A DNA stretch of 64,000 nucleotides from JAUWCL01 sp964599375 (GCA_964599375.1 CAZREW010000011.1:1-64000); one strand, 5' to 3'. Numbered from the stretch's first letter, positions 17,801-26,401 are shown. A program made the numbers and translations. Notes: generated by a model from the sequence alone, not told the origin.

Positions 17801-17912
17801 TGTGCGGGTAACGAAGCAGCCTCGCCTCTTCAGCGGCCGCCGGCATCGTCACCGCGGCCATCACGGCCGCAGCGAAGACGATGACCGCCGCTCTCGATAT
17901 AGCAGATCTCAT
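14859..17912 (-). CDS. Tricorn-type protease (beta-propeller, PDZ, S41 peptidase), interrupted by assembly gap
   Basis: Tricorn-type proteases cut oligopeptides. This one has a signal peptide (about 1-27), so it probably acts in the periplasm. The N-terminal half is a chain of WD40-like PD40 repeats (SPDGKWIAFSGEY, SPDGKKLAYD, SPDGRWVAAL, SKDGKYIYFVSS). A Lys/Glu-rich linker follows (about 540-585), then the gap. The C-terminal half has the helical IYNDAWRIMRDWFYDPNMHG segment, H of LNAGHTYV, a PDZ domain (LLGCRF to VALKIG), and the serine motif GLSSSGGDAFPFYFR. The probable nucleophile is S905 in gap-inclusive numbering. The 100 Ns translate to 34 unknown residues, but relatives usually have over 100 residues between the linker and the WRIMRDWF helix. 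The true gene is therefore probably longer. It is last in the operon with peptide and solute transporters. Confidence 0.9.
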   Translation of the reverse strand: MRSAISRAAVIVFAAAVMAAVTMPAAAEEARLLRYPHIMGDKVAFVYAGDIWTVSAAGGRASRVTSMPEGIEVFPKISPDGKWIAFSGEYAGSRQVYVVPFEGGVPKRLTYYPDVGPMPPRGGFDYMILDWTPDGKYILVRANRTPFGRRVGRYILVDPANPGIEKELQIPEGGPATLSPDGKKLAYDIKSREFRNWKRYTAGRAQDVFIYDLGTNKVDRITDWEGTDNFPMWIGDAIYFTSDRDENWKLNIWRYDIPTKKFDRVTAFDEFDVLFPSRGGDRMIFENGGYLYWHDTASGDTKKIDITLDSDKPYTRPVFMDVSGDVESYSISPSGARAVFGARGDIFTVPAEHGIPRDITMTPAVREREVEWSPDGRWVAALSEQSGEYELWVYPQDGSGEAKQITRGADSWMMGPKWSPDSKKIAITDKKNILWIVDVESGKKTKADQSDMQGIGDYSFSPESDWICYTKLDDNWMSSIWVHSLQSGKNMRLTGGFTNDREPVFSKDGKYIYFVSSRDFMYRERDWQDRLYMGTLSADTPNPLVPLSDEEKPAEEKKPEADKKDEGDKKKDEKKDAEEKKGIEKXXXXXXXXXXXXXXXXXXXXXXXXXXXXXXXXXXLVEWKEIYNDAWRIMRDWFYDPNMHGVDWKAMRDRYAVLVPYVAHRTDLDYILGELIGELNAGHTYVFPSNFPRVERVGVGLLGCRFEADKGRWKIAKIYGGANWHDNERSPLTEPGLNVKEGSYLLAIDGHELTADVSPYIYLENKVGIPVALKIGDKPDMKSAREISVRPIDSELSLIYMDWVEENRKLVDRLSGGKIGYMHIPNTWYDGYRSFFTNFQPLMDKDALIIDERYNGGGHSPYEMVEIMMRRPFSFWASRNSRLTATPFIVNDCPKAMLINGLSSSGGDAFPFYFREGGLGPLIGEKTWGGLIGYGFSPGFVDGGGFAVPGFAFVNKKGEWDVEGVGVDPDIYCWDDPGLIQAGREPMIEKAVEYLLEEIKKNPKTKAETPKGADKSP
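16056..16155. other. Assembly gap of 100 Ns inside the tricorn-type gene
   Basis: Exactly 100 N characters break the sequence. The round number is the usual placeholder for a scaffold join of unknown length. Both flanks are tricorn-type coding sequence in the same strand and order, so the join itself is sensible. The apparent reading-frame continuity across 100 bases is not evidence of true length. Confidence 0.98.
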
Positions 17913-17977
17913 CTGCCCTCCTTAAGTTGAATGGTCTGGCCCTGTCTGCAGGGGCGCCGGCCGGGCCCGGCCGGAAT

Positions 17978-19777
17978 CTACCTCTCTATTACACGTTTGC
18001 CGCCGGAATGTTTCATCTCCCCCCTCATCAGGAGGATAAGGGCCGCGCCGGAGGACGCGGCCAGCGCGAGGAGCATGACTCCCCGGCGCGGCGATCCGAG
18101 TATCAGGCTCCCTGTCCCGATCAGTGCCGCCATGACCAGGACGTTCCCGGAGATGATCTTCGACGCCGTCCGAAGGGCGGTCCCCGGTCCCGCCTCGACC
18201 CCGGCCAGTCGCCTGATCCTGTCCCATCCGCGCCCGCCCGGCCTTACCCTTCTGTAGAATTCCACGAGCCGCTCATCGCCTACCGGAGGGGTAAACATCG
18301 TCACGGTGATCCAGACCGGCACGACAATAAAAAAGGTGATCACCGTCGAATAGGGGAACTGAGTCAGGGGAGATCCAGCGAACCTGTCGGTCGAGGCCAT
18401 TATCGCGAAAACCAGCGTACAGAGCCCGGCCGTGACCATGGCCGATATCTCCGACCACGCGTTGACCCGCCACCAGTACCAGCGTGCTATGTAGACCGAT
18501 CCGATGCCGGCGGTCACCGAGATTATCAGCTTCCACGCGAGCGAGATATCCCTTACGGCGAAGGACGCGACCGCGCCGAGGACCGCCAGGGCGAGCACCG
18601 ATAGCCTCGCCGCCACGATGTAGCTCCTGTCGCTCCTGCCCTTCCACAAGAACCGGCGGAAGATGTCGTTGACGACCAGCGAGGAGCCCCAGTTGAGCTG
18701 TGTGTCTATCGTAGACATGAACGCGGCGAAGAAGGACGCCAGAATGAGCCCGAAGATCCCCGGCGGCAGTATCTCCTTCATCACCATCGGGTAATATGTC
18801 TCTGGGTCTCCTACGCGGCCGAAGAGGGCCATCCCGCCGAGGCCGACGATGATCCACGGCCACGGGCGCATGCATATGTGAGCCACTACGAACCACAGGT
18901 ACGCGAAGACCGCGTTGCGGTCGTCCTTCGCTGCGAAGAGCCTCTGCGAGATGTATCCACCCCCGTCGACCTGGTACGACGCCCACCACACGACGAGTAT
19001 CAGAAGCAGGAACTCGGTGAACGGGTTGGCGGCAAGCAGCCGGTCCGGAGCTGGGATCATCCTGAGGACCTCTGAAGGGTCGAACCCCGACCCCGGCAGC
19101 CTCGAGAGTATCCCGTCGAGCCCACCGAGCCTCGACCACACGGCCGCAGCGAGATATATCGAGCCTCCCATCGCGAGAACGAACTGGAGGACGTCGGTGA
19201 TCACGACTCCCCAGAGGCCGGAAAGCGCAGTGTACGCGACAGCGATGACGAAGAGGACGAGTACGGTGAATACGCCTGCGTCCATACCCAATACGGCAGT
19301 ACCGTCCTCCCATCCCATTACGACCATGATGATCTTCGCCATCGCCCGCATCACCCAGGCGATCACGAGCACGTTCTGGAACACGCCGAACCAGGCGGCC
19401 CGGTAGAAGCGCAACCCCCGGGCCGGTTTTCCGTCGTAACGCAGCTCTATCAGCTCGGCGTCGGTCGTGATCCGAGCCCTGTTCCAAAGCGGCGCGAAGA
19501 GGAAGACTGTCAGCACTGCCCCGAACGCCCAGTTCCACCACATCCAGTTGCGGAATATCCCCCCCTGCGCGACGAGTCCCGAAACGACCAGTGGCGTATC
19601 GGCGGCGAAGGTGGTCGCGACCATCGACGTCCCGACTATCCACCAGGGTAGAGCGCGGCCTGATACGAAAAACTCCTCGGTGCTGCGCGAAGCGCGGCGC
19701 GACATCGCCACACCGATGCCGAACACGATAATAAGATAGAATGAGAGGACCACTATGTCGGACGCTGAAAGTGTCAT
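17978..19777 (-). CDS. Sodium:solute symporter (SSS family)
   Basis: This is a predicted inner-membrane Na+-driven transporter of unknown solute. From the ATG at 19777 (599 aa) the protein begins MTLSASDIVVLSFYLIIVFGIG. It shows about 13 hydrophobic helices and the family features RSTEEFFVSGRALPWWIVGTSMVATTFAADTP near the N terminus and FFAAFMSTIDTQLNWGSSLVVND in the core. The ATG overlaps the stop of the MFS gene (ATGA), which fixes this start over an upstream one. The tricorn gene follows after 65 bases. Its placement among a POT-type transporter and a peptide-degrading protease suggests an amino-acid or peptide-derived substrate, but the sequence does not decide this. Confidence 0.88.
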   Translation of the reverse strand: MTLSASDIVVLSFYLIIVFGIGVAMSRRASRSTEEFFVSGRALPWWIVGTSMVATTFAADTPLVVSGLVAQGGIFRNWMWWNWAFGAVLTVFLFAPLWNRARITTDAELIELRYDGKPARGLRFYRAAWFGVFQNVLVIAWVMRAMAKIIMVVMGWEDGTAVLGMDAGVFTVLVLFVIAVAYTALSGLWGVVITDVLQFVLAMGGSIYLAAAVWSRLGGLDGILSRLPGSGFDPSEVLRMIPAPDRLLAANPFTEFLLLILVVWWASYQVDGGGYISQRLFAAKDDRNAVFAYLWFVVAHICMRPWPWIIVGLGGMALFGRVGDPETYYPMVMKEILPPGIFGLILASFFAAFMSTIDTQLNWGSSLVVNDIFRRFLWKGRSDRSYIVAARLSVLALAVLGAVASFAVRDISLAWKLIISVTAGIGSVYIARWYWWRVNAWSEISAMVTAGLCTLVFAIMASTDRFAGSPLTQFPYSTVITFFIVVPVWITVTMFTPPVGDERLVEFYRRVRPGGRGWDRIRRLAGVEAGPGTALRTASKIISGNVLVMAALIGTGSLILGSPRRGVMLLALAASSGAALILLMRGEMKHSGGKRVIER

Positions 19778-21168
19778 TGCCCCGCTGGAACCCCTTCTTT
19801 CTCCTGCGTGCCGTAATGCCTGTTGTACAGGAAGAGCGCGATCAGGGCCACGCCGCCTATCGCCGCGAAGACGAAAAACATCTTCCACGGCTGCCGCGCT
19901 CCTTCCTCGGGAACGTACCTGGCGAGCAGGTAGCCGCCCAGAGGTCCGCCGATCAGGTTGGCGATGAACGCACGGACGTATGCGAACCCGAGGTAGAGCC
20001 CGACCTTCCCTTTAGGCGCGAGGCTCGACACGTACTCGAGAAAACGTGGAGCGAATGTCATCTCTCCGAGCGCGAATAGCATTATCGAGAGGCACGCCCC
20101 CCAGAGCGTCGGGATCAGCCCCATCATCACCATCGCAAGCGCCGAGATCCCCATCCCGAGCGCCATTGTGTCTGTCGACCTCATCCTCATCACGACTCTT
20201 GCTACGGGAAGCTGAAAAAGGATTATCATCAGCGGGTTTATCGCGACTATGAGCTCCATCGGGGCCGATTCCGATATGTGGGTCACTATATACTTCGGAA
20301 TCGATATGTAGAGCTGCCAGAACATCAGGTCGAATCCGGCGAATATCAGGATGAACGTGACGAACTTGACGTCTCCGAAAAGCCTGAACATGTCGGCGAA
20401 TGTCTTTTTCATCGACCTCTGCGGTTCGCCGGTCCGGTCTGGTTCCCTGTACGTCAACGCAACGAACGCTAAGGCGACCAGGGCCATCAACATCGAGAAG
20501 AGGCAGATCGCCTGCATGCCGAATCCCTGCCACTTCAGCATCTCCATGAACGCCCCGGGGGTCATCGGCGGATTCTGCTCTGCCGCCCTGGAGGCGAGCC
20601 CGCCGGTCATCTCGAATGGTGGCACGTTAGCTGACACCCAGCCCTTAAGCCCCTCGAAATCGGACTTCGAGAGCCACTCGCCGAGATTCTGCCGAAGCAG
20701 CTTAGCGAAGATCTTGCCCGTGAAACCGCCGATATTGACGATCATGTAGAAGATCGAGAAACCGAGTTTCGAAAGGTCCTCAGGAGAGGCCTTCTTAACC
20801 GTTCCCGAGATCACCGGCTTGACGAACGAACCTCCGACGGCGATCAGCGAGAGAGAGAAGATCACCATCGATTTCGAGGGGAAAAACCCGAGCAGACCGT
20901 ACCCGGCTGCGAGGACGGAGAAGGCGATGAAGAGCCCGTTCCTGAACCCGATCTTGTCCGATATCGCACCGGTAGGTATTGGAAGGAGGTAGAGCGCCGA
21001 TATGAACAGCCCCGTTATCGTGGCCGAGGCCTCTACGCCGTACCCCACCCTCCTTGTCAGGTAGAGGACGAGGATGATGTTCATCCCGTAGTAGGCCAGC
21101 CTCTCGAATAGCTCGATCGTGTTGGCCGACCAGAATGTCCCGGGGAACTTCTTGAAAGATGAAAGCAT
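19774..21168 (-). CDS. POT/PTR2-like MFS transporter, probable peptide uptake
   Basis: This is an inner-membrane proton-coupled transporter of the major facilitator superfamily. The 464 residues (ATG at 21168, preceded by AAGGCGGGG) open with the POT-family-like TIELFERLAYYGMNIILVLYL. The GAISDKIGFRNGL loop follows, then LIAVGGSFVKPVISGTVKKAS. A large central cytoplasmic segment (about 175-235) separates the two six-helix halves. ELxERxxYYG is the most diagnostic POT feature. An upstream ATG at 21222 would add 18 Ala/Gly/Pro-rich residues and has a weaker ribosome-binding site. Peptide transport is inferred from family resemblance and from the tricorn-type protease in the same operon. Confidence 0.8.
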   Translation of the reverse strand: MLSSFKKFPGTFWSANTIELFERLAYYGMNIILVLYLTRRVGYGVEASATITGLFISALYLLPIPTGAISDKIGFRNGLFIAFSVLAAGYGLLGFFPSKSMVIFSLSLIAVGGSFVKPVISGTVKKASPEDLSKLGFSIFYMIVNIGGFTGKIFAKLLRQNLGEWLSKSDFEGLKGWVSANVPPFEMTGGLASRAAEQNPPMTPGAFMEMLKWQGFGMQAICLFSMLMALVALAFVALTYREPDRTGEPQRSMKKTFADMFRLFGDVKFVTFILIFAGFDLMFWQLYISIPKYIVTHISESAPMELIVAINPLMIILFQLPVARVVMRMRSTDTMALGMGISALAMVMMGLIPTLWGACLSIMLFALGEMTFAPRFLEYVSSLAPKGKVGLYLGFAYVRAFIANLIGGPLGGYLLARYVPEEGARQPWKMFFVFAAIGGVALIALFLYNRHYGTQEKEGVPAGQ

Positions 21169-21229
21169 CGTCCCCGCCTTTTCGGCAGGCGCGGGGAGTG
21201 CGCCCCCCGCGCCCGTGATCATTTCAGCT

Positions 21230-21982
21230 CTAGAAACCGAACGACACCCCGATGAAGATCATGACACCGCTGAGGTCGACCGATCCCTCGGGTTCCCCTG
21301 CGTCCTTCTCCTCTGGCCCGAAATATCCCTCGTAATCGGCGAGGTAGACGTCCACGGTCTCATCATCCTGGTTTGTCGCCGTGCCATCGAATCCGCTGAC
21401 GTCGGCCCAGCGTCCCTGCAGGCCGACGTCGATGCTCATCGCCGGCGCGACAGGTATACTGACGCCACCACCTGCCTGGAGGCCGAACCCCCACTTGTCC
21501 AACTCGGCGCTGTACCCGATCCTGTCACCTCCCGAAGTGAGCCAGTAATCGAATTCGAGGCTCGTCCTGTAGAAACCGACACCACCGTATAAGAATGGAT
21601 TAACACTGATCAGCGGCGGCTCCCAGTAGACGTTAAACACCAATGGCATAGCATTTACCTTGTGCAGAAAGCTGAGGCTCTCGCCCACGGCGTCGTAGCT
21701 GAAGTCCGATTTACCCGATACGTATCCTATCCCGACCGCGCCCGAGAAGGTCGGCAGGATCGGGAAGCTGAACTCGGCCGATATCTCGGGGAGCCAGTTG
21801 ATATTATCCATGGTCGGGATCCCGCTGGGGATCTTCCCGTTGAAATCATCCGCCCACGCGTTCCATCCCCCGTAACTGATGTAGCTGTAGCCTCCCCTGA
21901 CCTTGATCCCGAACCCCGCCTCGGCCGGCGAGGCGGCCGCGGTGACTGCGAACAAGACAAACAACGCGACAAGTCTTCTCAT
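21230..21982 (-). CDS. Outer-membrane beta-barrel protein, OmpW/OmpA-like size
   Basis: This is a 250-residue exported protein with a clean signal peptide (MRRLVALFVLFAVTAAASPAEA). Alternating aromatic/polar strands such as IKVRGGYSYISYGG, FSGAVGIGYVSGKSDF and FLYGGVGFYRTSLEF follow. The chain ends in GVSFGF with a terminal Phe, as outer-membrane barrels do. It is an eight-strand-sized barrel. GGAGGAGAC precedes the ATG at 21982. It sits between the K+ uptake genes and the POT-type transporter. No specific function can be assigned. Confidence 0.75.
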   Translation of the reverse strand: MRRLVALFVLFAVTAAASPAEAGFGIKVRGGYSYISYGGWNAWADDFNGKIPSGIPTMDNINWLPEISAEFSFPILPTFSGAVGIGYVSGKSDFSYDAVGESLSFLHKVNAMPLVFNVYWEPPLISVNPFLYGGVGFYRTSLEFDYWLTSGGDRIGYSAELDKWGFGLQAGGGVSIPVAPAMSIDVGLQGRWADVSGFDGTATNQDDETVDVYLADYEGYFGPEEKDAGEPEGSVDLSGVMIFIGVSFGF

Positions 21983-22060
21983 GTCTCCTCCAGATAAATG
22001 ACGTCGATCCCTGTGATGCGATCCACCGTGAACCATCCTTCGTGCCTGACCTCCTCGCGA

Positions 22061-22726
22061 TCAACCCTTGTGGAGTTGCTTGATCTTCTTGATGTCCTGC
22101 CTGGTCCCGATGATCAGCAGGATATCGCTGTCCTTTATCGTGAAATCGGCCGGCGGGATAAGCACGAAGTTCTCCGGGACCAGTTCCTTGATCCCGATGA
22201 CGTTCACGTTGTATTCCGACCTCAGCTTCAGCTCGGCGAGAGTCTTGCCCACGAACTCCTCAACCGGCGCGACCTCGGCTATTATGTATTCGCCGGTCAT
22301 CGGGAAGAAATCGAGCACGTCAGGCGATGAGAGGTTCTTGGCGACCTTAACAGCCATGTCGATCTCCGGGTAGATGACCTGCGTGGCGCCCACCTTTCTC
22401 AGTATCTTCCCATGGTCAGCGTCCGACGCCTTGACGACGATCCGCTTGGCCTCCAGCTCTTTGACGAAAAGGGTGACCAGGGTCGCGGCGCTCGAGTTGT
22501 CCCCCATGCTTATCACGACCGCGTCCATCTCGTCCAGGCCCAGGGTGGCGAGCATCTCCTTCTGCGTGGCGTCTCCGATTATGGCCTGCGAGCAGTACGG
22601 CCTTATTTTCTGGGCCAGCTCGTTGTCCATGTCGAGAGCGATCACGTCATGCCCTTCCTCAAACAGCGTCTTCGCTACGCTGAAGCCGAAGCTCCCCAGT
22701 CCAAGCACGGTGAATCTCTTTGCCAT
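22061..22726 (-). CDS. ktrA: KtrA/TrkA-type potassium uptake regulator (RCK)
   Basis: This is the cytosolic gating ring subunit of a Ktr-type K+ uptake system. It binds nucleotides and controls the KtrB channel subunit. The 221 residues are full length. An N-terminal Rossmann RCK_N domain carries GLGSFG (G9-G14) and the acidic end of beta 2 (IALDMD). RCK_C follows at about 140-220 (AEVAPVEEFVGKTLAELKLR). The channel gene lies 32 bases upstream in the same direction, the normal pairing. Confidence 0.92.
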   Translation of the reverse strand: MAKRFTVLGLGSFGFSVAKTLFEEGHDVIALDMDNELAQKIRPYCSQAIIGDATQKEMLATLGLDEMDAVVISMGDNSSAATLVTLFVKELEAKRIVVKASDADHGKILRKVGATQVIYPEIDMAVKVAKNLSSPDVLDFFPMTGEYIIAEVAPVEEFVGKTLAELKLRSEYNVNVIGIKELVPENFVLIPPADFTIKDSDILLIIGTRQDIKKIKQLHKG

Positions 22727-22758
22727 CTCAATTTCCTTTCACTCCGCGGGGCGGGGCA

Positions 22759-24153
22759 TCATCCTATCATGATCCTTCCGTCGGCGTACCTGTAAGTTAT
22801 CGGGCGGATACGGCTGGTGACTACGTAGGCCATCGTCAGCAGGCCGACTCTCCCGAGAAACATCAATATTATCACGACCATCTTGCCGGCCGGGTTGAGC
22901 AGAGCGGTCGCCCCCATGGAGAGGCCGACGGTGGCGAACGCCGAGACGGTCTCGAAAAACGCCCCCAGGAAGTAGCCGGGCGTCGCGCGAGCCACATCCA
23001 TCTGGAAGACGAGAAGAAGGACAAGTCCGACCGAGACAGTTATTACCGCCATCGCCAGGATAGCCATCGCTTTGCCGACCTTGTCCTCGGGGATCGTGAA
23101 CTTGAACACTCCCACCGACTGGCGGCCCTCGATCCTGCTCTTTATGATCGAGGCGAACACGGCTAGCGTCGTCGTCTTTATGCCGCCGCCCGTCGAGCCC
23201 GGGCTCGCCCCGATGAACATCAACATGATTATAACGAAAAGTGTCGCCGGCTCCAGGGTCGGGATATCGACCGTGTTGAATCCCGCCGTCCTCGATGTGA
23301 CCGACTGGAAGAGGGAGGCCAGCACCCTGTTCTTCAGCGGCATCGTCTCCCCCTCGTTGCCTCTCTCGATGAAGAACATCAGAAGCGCGCCGCCGATGAT
23401 GAGGACCACGGTCGTATAGAGAACGAGTTTCGTATGGAGCGAGTAATGATACCTTCGGCCGTCTCTGCGGTTCCTGAACCTCCAGAGGAACTCGTGGACG
23501 ACGGGGAAACCCAGCCCGCCGAGTATTATCAGACTCATCACCGTGACGTTCAGGAGAACGCTCCCCTGGTACTTGATAAAGCTGGTAGAGAAGAAGGAGA
23601 ATCCGGCGTTGCAGAACGACGAGATCGAGTGGAAAACGCTTGTGAAGAGGGCCGGCTCGAGGGGCATCTCCCTTCTCCATACGAAGAAGAGCAGCACAGC
23701 GCCGGCCAGCTCCACCGTGAACGTGAACATGAATATCATCTTTATCAGCTGTTTGATATCGACGATCGGCGTCGGAAGGAACGACTCGTTTATGATCCAC
23801 CTCTCCTTTGTCCCGAGGCTCTTTCCGATAAAGAGGAACAGGAAGACGGAAAAGGTCATGATGCCGAGCCCGCCGACCTGTATGAGGGTGAGGACCACCA
23901 TCTTGCCGAAGAAGGTCAGCTTCGTCCCGATATCTATCACGGTGAGACCGGTCACGCAGACGGCCGATATCGCGGTGAAGAAGGCGTCGAGTCCGGGAAG
24001 GCTCTCCCCCTTCGAGGCGGCGGGCAGCGACAGCAGGATCGCCCCGACAGTGGCTGTAAGCAGGAAGCTCAGGGCCACCACGAGCCCGGGGGGCATCCGC
24101 TGGATCCGCCTCTTGATCCTCCTGCTGAACTTTCTCCCGCTGGAGTCGTGCAT
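22759..24153 (-). CDS. ktrB: KtrB/TrkH-type potassium channel subunit
   Basis: This is the membrane subunit of a Ktr/Trk K+ uptake system. The 464 residues show four M1-P-M2 repeats with their filter loops: SAVCVTGLT, SSFCNAGFS, TSRTAGFNT and AFATVGLS. Each has the Gly that lines the selectivity filter. The basic N terminus (GRKFSRRIKRRIQR) is cytoplasmic. It is followed after 32 bases by ktrA and preceded after 30 bases by a small unknown gene. GGAGGGCCT lies before the start codon. Confidence 0.92.
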   Translation of the reverse strand: MHDSSGRKFSRRIKRRIQRMPPGLVVALSFLLTATVGAILLSLPAASKGESLPGLDAFFTAISAVCVTGLTVIDIGTKLTFFGKMVVLTLIQVGGLGIMTFSVFLFLFIGKSLGTKERWIINESFLPTPIVDIKQLIKMIFMFTFTVELAGAVLLFFVWRREMPLEPALFTSVFHSISSFCNAGFSFFSTSFIKYQGSVLLNVTVMSLIILGGLGFPVVHEFLWRFRNRRDGRRYHYSLHTKLVLYTTVVLIIGGALLMFFIERGNEGETMPLKNRVLASLFQSVTSRTAGFNTVDIPTLEPATLFVIIMLMFIGASPGSTGGGIKTTTLAVFASIIKSRIEGRQSVGVFKFTIPEDKVGKAMAILAMAVITVSVGLVLLLVFQMDVARATPGYFLGAFFETVSAFATVGLSMGATALLNPAGKMVVIILMFLGRVGLLTMAYVVTSRIRPITYRYADGRIMIG

Positions 24154-24183
24154 AGGCCCTCCGCCGGCCGCCCTGGCGGCGGC

Positions 24184-24546
24184 CTAACTGATGAATCCGA
24201 TCCTTCCTGCCTGCCCGTCTGAACCGAGCGTCTCCTCTTCGATCTCGAGACTGTCGATATCCTCGTCTTCGAACATCACTATCGTCTGTATCGATCTCCA
24301 GGGGAGCAGGATGTTCACGGTGTGCCTTTCGGGTATGCGATCCTTCTTGGGCACATTCCTCCCGCTCGAGTCTTTCAACTCGACGGTCATGAACTTCCTG
24401 TTCTCCACCCAGATGCCCGCTTCGTCAACGGCCTTGACCCTGCAGAAGAACGGCCCGTCGCTCTCGATCCCGGTGAATTCGATACCCTCGCAGCTGACCA
24501 GCTTGACCAGCACTGTACGATCGATGATATCTCTCGCGTCGTCCAT
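24184..24546 (-). CDS. Small acidic protein of unknown function
   Basis: I do not recognise this 120-residue protein. It is soluble, without signal peptide or membrane helix. Its pattern of short beta strands (RTVLVKLVSCEGIEFTG, GIWVENRKFMTVEL, HTVNILLPWRSIQTIVMF) would fit a small Sm-like or PilZ-like barrel, but no motif proves either. The end is acidic (FEDEDIDSLEIEEE). The ATG at 24546 is preferred over one 11 codons upstream, because GGGAG precedes it. Its position 30 bases before ktrB suggests co-transcription with K+ uptake genes. Confidence 0.6.
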   Translation of the reverse strand: MDDARDIIDRTVLVKLVSCEGIEFTGIESDGPFFCRVKAVDEAGIWVENRKFMTVELKDSSGRNVPKKDRIPERHTVNILLPWRSIQTIVMFEDEDIDSLEIEEETLGSDGQAGRIGFIS

Positions 24547-24679
24547 AAAGCGTGCTCCCGCCTCTTTCAACCCCGGCACGCCTCCGCGTCCAGGTCATCA
24601 CTCCGTTAAACGGCGTATCCCGGGGATTCTGCCCTTAATGCGATGGAAATTCAAAGGAAAAAAGGCGGAACGGGATCCA

Positions 24680-26338
24680 TTATCCCCGATATGGGCGCAG
24701 CAGGCGGACCCATTCGAGGTAGAGCCGCGCGCCGCTGCCCGCATCATCGAACCTCTCCCTGAAGAGCCCCCGGATCTGTTCCAGAGAGACCCTGCCCTCA
24801 TGGAAACCGCTGTACACTGCGTCCCCAAGCGTCCTTCCTAGCGCCCTTATGATCCACAGCCTCTTCCTGATACCGAGCCTGTAGATACGCCTGATCCTGT
24901 CAGAGGGCCGGTCCACACCGGCGTTCTCCCAGGCGATGTGCTGCCTCAGCATCACCGCGATCTCCCGGGTCTGGGTGGGGGTCATCCCCTGGAGGGGCTC
25001 TGTCACCGATCCGTCCTTTCTCATCACCTCGAACAGCCTGCCGGGCCCGCCGCACGGGATGACCGGATTGACGAGCCGCGCCCCGAGAAGGCAGAGCGCC
25101 TCCTCGAACACGAAGGCGTAGAACCTGTCTTCCATCGTCCTTCTGATCCTCCGCCCGGGGCCGATCTCGTCGCGCATGGCATAAAGTATGAATCTCGCCG
25201 CCTCGCGCGCCGAGCACGATATATCGAATCGTTGCACCTGGAGCGAGTTCACCGCGGGGATGTAACACATGCCCGAGCGGCGGAGGTTCTCTTCAGCGGC
25301 GAGGACCCCGCGCTGGGACATACCCATCACGCGCAGGCGCGAGGCGATAGACCTGTACGTTGAACCGCAGTGGATCTCAGGCATGGCTGATTCGACAGGC
25401 TCGCGCCAGCCGTCGCCGACTGTGACCTCGACTCGCCTTTTCCCCCCGGCGATGAAGTTGAGGATATTGTCTGCCATCTCAGCCATCGAGGGGGTCTGGA
25501 TGTCGCAATCCTCTCCCTCGGTCCAGAGGTCTATCATCCGCCGGTACGACTGGTACTTTATCATAGGTGAGGCTGTGAATACGCAGTACCGCCCGGCCCC
25601 GACCCGTACGGCCTCGGCGTCCTGCCGTCCCCTGCGAAGGAGCTTCCAGTATATCTCGTCGGCGTTCTGGACGATCGTCGTCTCCTTGAGGCGCGCGCCC
25701 GTGACCTCCCTTACGTCCTCCGGCAGGTGGCCAGAGGCGATGTGCGATTCGCCGATGACTACGAGGATCGTATGGCCCGGAAAGAAGCTCCTGATCGTCG
25801 CGATCTTGCCCGCGATCATCCTGTCCCTGCCGCGGATGAAACGGAGCTGATCGCGTGGCTCGTAATCTATACCGAATATCGGAACGAAAGGATCCTTTGC
25901 CGCGGCAAAGAAGCGGCTGTAGCTCTCCCAGCTGAACCCCCACTCCGACCTGTAACTTATCGCCTCGAGGAACTCCTCCTCACTGACCGCCTTCTTCATG
26001 TACCTGTCGAGAGTCTCCTGCTGGTATTCGTAGAGCATCTCGAGGGCGAGGACGACCTTCGTCCCCCTTGCCTTTAGCTCGGCGAGGATATCAAGAGCGA
26101 GCGTCTGGCTCGCCTCCAGCGGATGGTAGTCGCCGAAATAGACGATGTCGCTCGCGGCGGCCCTGTCGAGGACCTCTTCCTTCGGGCAGATCCGGGCGTA
26201 GCCGGCCAGCTCAGAATGGAATTCCCGGATATACGAGGAGCGCCAGGTCTTGTCGATGCCGAAGATCTCCCTTTTCAGCGCGCTGATCACGGATCTCTGG
26301 GCCGCGATCTCCTTTTCTATCTGCCTGATATCCGCCAT
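24680..26338 (-). CDS. ChaN-like (Tiki/EreA superfamily) protein, long cytosolic form
   Basis: The middle of this 552-residue protein resembles ChaN, a haem-associated lipoprotein domain. ASDIVYFGDYHPLEASQTLALDIL (about 64-87), the LALEMLYEYQQETLDRYM stretch, RSEWGFSWESYSRFF and the later VVIGESHIASGHLPEDV match the order of ChaN motifs. Unlike typical ChaN proteins (about 280 residues, lipobox) it has no signal peptide. It has a coiled-coil-like N terminus and about 250 further C-terminal residues that I do not recognise. GGGGGGAGACG precedes the ATG. It is the first gene of the long minus-strand series, 133 bases ahead of the small unknown gene. Haem binding is not shown by the sequence alone. 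Confidence 0.65.
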   Translation of the reverse strand: MADIRQIEKEIAAQRSVISALKREIFGIDKTWRSSYIREFHSELAGYARICPKEEVLDRAAASDIVYFGDYHPLEASQTLALDILAELKARGTKVVLALEMLYEYQQETLDRYMKKAVSEEEFLEAISYRSEWGFSWESYSRFFAAAKDPFVPIFGIDYEPRDQLRFIRGRDRMIAGKIATIRSFFPGHTILVVIGESHIASGHLPEDVREVTGARLKETTIVQNADEIYWKLLRRGRQDAEAVRVGAGRYCVFTASPMIKYQSYRRMIDLWTEGEDCDIQTPSMAEMADNILNFIAGGKRRVEVTVGDGWREPVESAMPEIHCGSTYRSIASRLRVMGMSQRGVLAAEENLRRSGMCYIPAVNSLQVQRFDISCSAREAARFILYAMRDEIGPGRRIRRTMEDRFYAFVFEEALCLLGARLVNPVIPCGGPGRLFEVMRKDGSVTEPLQGMTPTQTREIAVMLRQHIAWENAGVDRPSDRIRRIYRLGIRKRLWIIRALGRTLGDAVYSGFHEGRVSLEQIRGLFRERFDDAGSGARLYLEWVRLLRPYRG

Positions 26339-26371
26339 CGTCTCCCCCCGCCGGACGGGACTGCGATAATG

Positions 26372-26401
26372 TTCGACAACAATATTGCCTTCGCATATAA
26401 T
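26372..26401 (+). promoter_or_regulatory. Possible promoter upstream of the acyl-CoA synthetase gene
   Basis: TATAAT (26396-26401) is preceded at 18 bases by TTCGAC (26372-26377), within the 260-base divergent gap. The start codon is nearly 200 bases downstream. The long leader and the weak -35 make this only a candidate. No other element is clear in the gap. Confidence 0.35.
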
